Positions 6,424 through 7,745 of a stretch of 7,745 nt of DNA are shown here, one piece after another; the stretch's first letter is position 1, and each line of letters begins with the position of its first letter. Origin of the DNA: Burkholderiales bacterium (GTDB lineage: Bacteria > Pseudomonadota > Gammaproteobacteria > Burkholderiales > Burkholderiaceae_C); assembly GCA_025352345.1 (NCBI GenBank), contig JANXTP010000146.1:1-7745 (forward strand). Reading direction: 5' to 3'. Position numbers and translations under genes: made by a program. Below the pieces are notes generated by a model, which had not been told where the DNA came from, did not search any database, and saw nothing but the letters and a program-made list of their open reading frames with translations.

Positions 6424-6786
6424 ATGGCTTGCGCAATCGAGCACGCTCAATTCAACTTTGTCGCAGTAGCGTGCGCGTGCGCTGTCGTGCGAGACCGCGA
6501 GGGTCGTCCCGCCGACGTTACGCCGTTCGCAATGGGCGCCGCAGCGGCCTGTCTGCCATCGCTGCCTGACGTTATCGAGCCGGCCCTCCATCCGAACCAT
6601 CGCAAATTCTTTCACAGCGTCACCGTGTTCGCCGCCCTGGGGTACGGACTGCATCGCCTCTACCAATGGGAGACCGAAGACGACTGGCAGCGCCTGGCGC
6701 GAATGGTCGGCCTCATCGCGGGCGCCGCCTACCTTGCTCACCTCACCCGGGATGCCTTCACGGCCAAGTCACTTCCGCTGATTTGA
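6424..6786 (+). CDS. YdjM-like membrane-bound metal-dependent hydrolase
   Basis: This 120-aa protein resembles the YdjM family (inner-membrane predicted metal-dependent hydrolases, PF04307), though shorter than E. coli YdjM. Likely metal ligands follow the family order: Asp49 in SLPDVIEP, His56, His59 and His64 in HPNHRKFFHS, and His106 with Asp110 in AYLAHLTRDAF. Hydrophobic segments at about 10-21, 34-47, 64-79 and 93-106 fit an integral membrane protein. The substrate is unknown; relatives are often discussed as acting on phospholipids or signalling molecules, without proof. The ATG has GGAG (6413-6416) 7 bases before it. It lies 54 bases after the membrane protein gene and 92 bases before the ubiquitin-like gene, so it may close the first transcription unit. 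Confidence 0.82.
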   Translation: MACAIEHAQFNFVAVACACAVVRDREGRPADVTPFAMGAAAACLPSLPDVIEPALHPNHRKFFHSVTVFAALGYGLHRLYQWETEDDWQRLARMVGLIAGAAYLAHLTRDAFTAKSLPLI

Positions 6787-6806
6787 GAACTTTCGTCCGA
6801 CACCAC

Positions 6807-6862
6807 TACACAGGTGTGTACGCAGGCGCCTAGCAAAAGACTGCTCACCAGTGCGAGCACTG
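6807..6862. promoter_or_regulatory. Two short palindromes in the leader of the ubiquitin-like gene
   Basis: TACACA-GG-TGTGTA (6807-6820) and CAGTGC-GA-GCACTG (6849-6862) are perfect 6-bp inverted repeats with 2-base centres. They lie in the 92-base gap before the gene at 6879, the second only 3 bases before its Shine-Dalgarno sequence. An alternative hairpin TGCTC (6842-6846) / GAGCA (6855-6859) would exclude the second one. A weak promoter (TTGAGA at 6783-6788 and TACACA at 6807-6812) could place the first palindrome on a -10 element. Their role is unknown, and short palindromes also arise by chance. Confidence 0.35.
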
Positions 6863-6878
6863 CAGAAAGGAGGCCGTC

Positions 6879-7133
6879 ATGGCCCATGAACCGAAGAACG
6901 TCACGATCGTCGTTGAGGGTACGCCACACGAGTGGCCGAAGGACGAGGAGATCTCGTTTGCGCAGGTCGTCACCCTGGAGGTGCCAGCCTATTCAACCGC
7001 GTCAGGCATCAGCTATTCGGTCAAGTACACGCGGGGGCAGGGCCACAAGCCGGAGGGCATTCTTTCCCCAGGCGAATCGGTGAAGGTCAAGGATGGGATG
7101 GTGTTCAGTGTTTCAGAGACTGGCCAGTCATAA
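6879..7133 (+). CDS. Multiubiquitin-domain (ubiquitin-like) protein
   Basis: This 84-aa protein has a single ubiquitin-like beta-grasp domain of the multiubiquitin family, a predicted modifier in bacterial ubiquitin-like conjugation systems. Family features are NVTIVVEGTPHEWPKDEEISF (first hairpin), a helix-containing middle (AQVVTLEVPAYS), ISYSVKYTRGQGHKPEG, and LSPGESVKVKDGMVFSV (62-78). The C-terminus ends in Thr-Gly-Gln-Ser; there is no terminal Gly-Gly, so conjugation would need trimming after Gly82 or the tail is not used. Other members carry several domain copies; this one has one. The ATG has an unusually strong Shine-Dalgarno sequence AAAGGAGG (6866-6873) 5 bases upstream, which suggests high expression, as a modifier would require. 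The next gene, an E1-type enzyme, starts inside its 3' end, strong evidence that the two work together. Confidence 0.87.
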   Translation: MAHEPKNVTIVVEGTPHEWPKDEEISFAQVVTLEVPAYSTASGISYSVKYTRGQGHKPEGILSPGESVKVKDGMVFSVSETGQS

Positions 7134-7745
7134 CGAGGATCTTCGTCGCCTTGCCGGAAAGGGCTATGCCTTAGCCGTCGACGGGGCGCACTTGATCGTT
7201 CGCGACATTCCCTATCTCGACGGAACCGGGTCGCTGCAGTGGGCGGCCTTCGTCGCCAAGCTGGTGTTCGTCGACGAGCTTCGCGTCGTGCAGGATGATC
7301 ACCAGATCTACTTCAGCGGCGGGGTACCGCACAACATGGACGGCTCGCCCGTTGCGAACTTAGCTGGTGGACCACACCCGTTGACCCTGGGCAAAAGCAG
7401 CGCGGATGTGGTGGTGCAAAGGTCTTTCTCGAACAAGCCGCGCGCAACGGGGAAATTTGAAAACTTCTTCGACAAGATCGAGAGCTACGTCGCGCTGATC
7501 GCTGGCCCGGCGATGTCGAAGTGCAACGCGAACCCGTACACGTTTCGGGTCGTCGAAGCCGAACAAGAGCCGTCTGTCTTCAAGTTTCAGGACACGCTGA
7601 CCAGCCGAGCTGAGATCACGGAGTTGTCCCGGAGGTTTTGTGACGAGGTCGTTGCAATCATCGGCCTCGGCGGCACGGGCAGCTACGTTCTCGACTTTGT
7701 GGTGAAGACGCCAGTAAACGAGATTCGAGCCTTCGACGTCGACCC
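7093..7745 (+). CDS. ThiF/E1-like activating enzyme with DUF6791-like N-terminus, 5' part
   Basis: An open frame runs from 7093 to the window edge without a stop (217 codons). Residues about 8-170 resemble the DUF6791 region found before ThiF domains: DLRRLAGKGYALAVDGAHLIVRDIPYLDG (16-44) and SFSNKPR (111-117) with FFDKIESYVALIAGP. The E1 Rossmann motif follows: VVAIIGLGGTGSYVLDFV (186-203) with Gly191, 193, 194 and 196, and the acidic strand end AFDVD (213-217), which should hold ATP ribose. By family the enzyme adenylates the C-terminus of a ubiquitin-like protein, here presumably the neighbour product. The ATG at 7093 has GAAGG (7082-7086) 6 bases before it and overlaps the previous gene by 41 bases; a GTG at 7108 is an alternative that fits the family start. 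The catalytic Cys of the E1 domain would lie beyond the edge; visible Cys are 4, 144 and 183. Confidence 0.88.
   Translation, partial: MGWCSVFQRLASHNEDLRRLAGKGYALAVDGAHLIVRDIPYLDGTGSLQWAAFVAKLVFVDELRVVQDDHQIYFSGGVPHNMDGSPVANLAGGPHPLTLGKSSADVVVQRSFSNKPRATGKFENFFDKIESYVALIAGPAMSKCNANPYTFRVVEAEQEPSVFKFQDTLTSRAEITELSRRFCDEVVAIIGLGGTGSYVLDFVVKTPVNEIRAFDVD

Larger units (their letters stand above)
2318..7745. mobile_element. Left part of an integrated genomic island downstream of icd (boundary approximate)
   Basis: A P4-type integrase lies directly after the conserved chromosomal gene icd and reads away from it. It is followed by genes typical of accessory DNA: XRE-ImmA, PIN, DUF2188, small unknown proteins and a ubiquitin-like conjugation module. 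The left junction must lie between the end of icd and the integrase, or within the icd 3' end; its exact base cannot be fixed because the right junction is outside the window. The icd 3' end is a known integration site in E. coli (phage 21, element e14), which makes it a reasonable candidate here. No tRNA gene, the common target of this integrase class, is visible next to it. Confidence 0.6.

Noticed and set aside
6368..6848. GACTGCTCAC repeated at 6368-6377 and 6839-6848
   Set aside because: Ten-base matches are expected many times by chance at this length, and no symmetry or promoter element supports it.
1..7745. CRISPR array or insertion sequence
   Set aside because: No regularly spaced repeats of 20 bases or more, no transposase gene, and no terminal inverted repeats were seen.

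Overview
The window looks like a piece of a GC-rich betaproteobacterial chromosome, most likely Burkholderiales. The basis is the gene order sodB - DUF192 gene - icd and the close match of each product to proteobacterial families; no taxonomic marker gene is present, so this is an inference. Two parts can be told apart.

Positions 1-2389 are conserved chromosome. They hold the 3' two thirds of an iron superoxide dismutase gene, a shared bidirectional terminator, a convergent gene for a small exported DUF192 protein, and a complete NADP-dependent isocitrate dehydrogenase gene with its own terminator.

Positions from about 2390 to the right edge look like the left end of an integrated genomic island. 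It starts with three GGGGCCA repeats at one-helical-turn spacing and a P4-type tyrosine integrase with all catalytic residues. A noncoding stretch of about 240 bases (3714-3957) follows. Next comes a leftward pair: an XRE helix-turn-helix/ImmA-IrrE metallopeptidase fusion and, 6 bases after it, a PIN-domain protein. A compact divergent promoter inside an inverted repeat (5546-5584) separates this pair from a rightward series of six genes. These are a DUF2188 protein, a 73-aa unknown protein whose start overlaps the previous stop, a 93-aa membrane protein, a YdjM-like membrane metal-dependent hydrolase, an 84-aa ubiquitin-like (multiubiquitin family) protein, and the first 217 codons of a ThiF/E1-type activating enzyme with a DUF6791-like N-terminal region. 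The last gene has no stop codon inside the window.

The likely theme is an accessory, probably defensive, island. The integrase delivers it, the XRE-ImmA protein may repress the divergent promoter and relieve repression by proteolysis, and the cargo includes the start of a bacterial ubiquitin-like conjugation module (modifier plus E1). The four small genes between the regulator and the ubiquitin-like gene are the least understood part. Whether they belong to the same system cannot be settled here, because the rest of the E1 gene and everything after it (E2, deconjugase or effector genes, and the right attachment site) lie outside the window.
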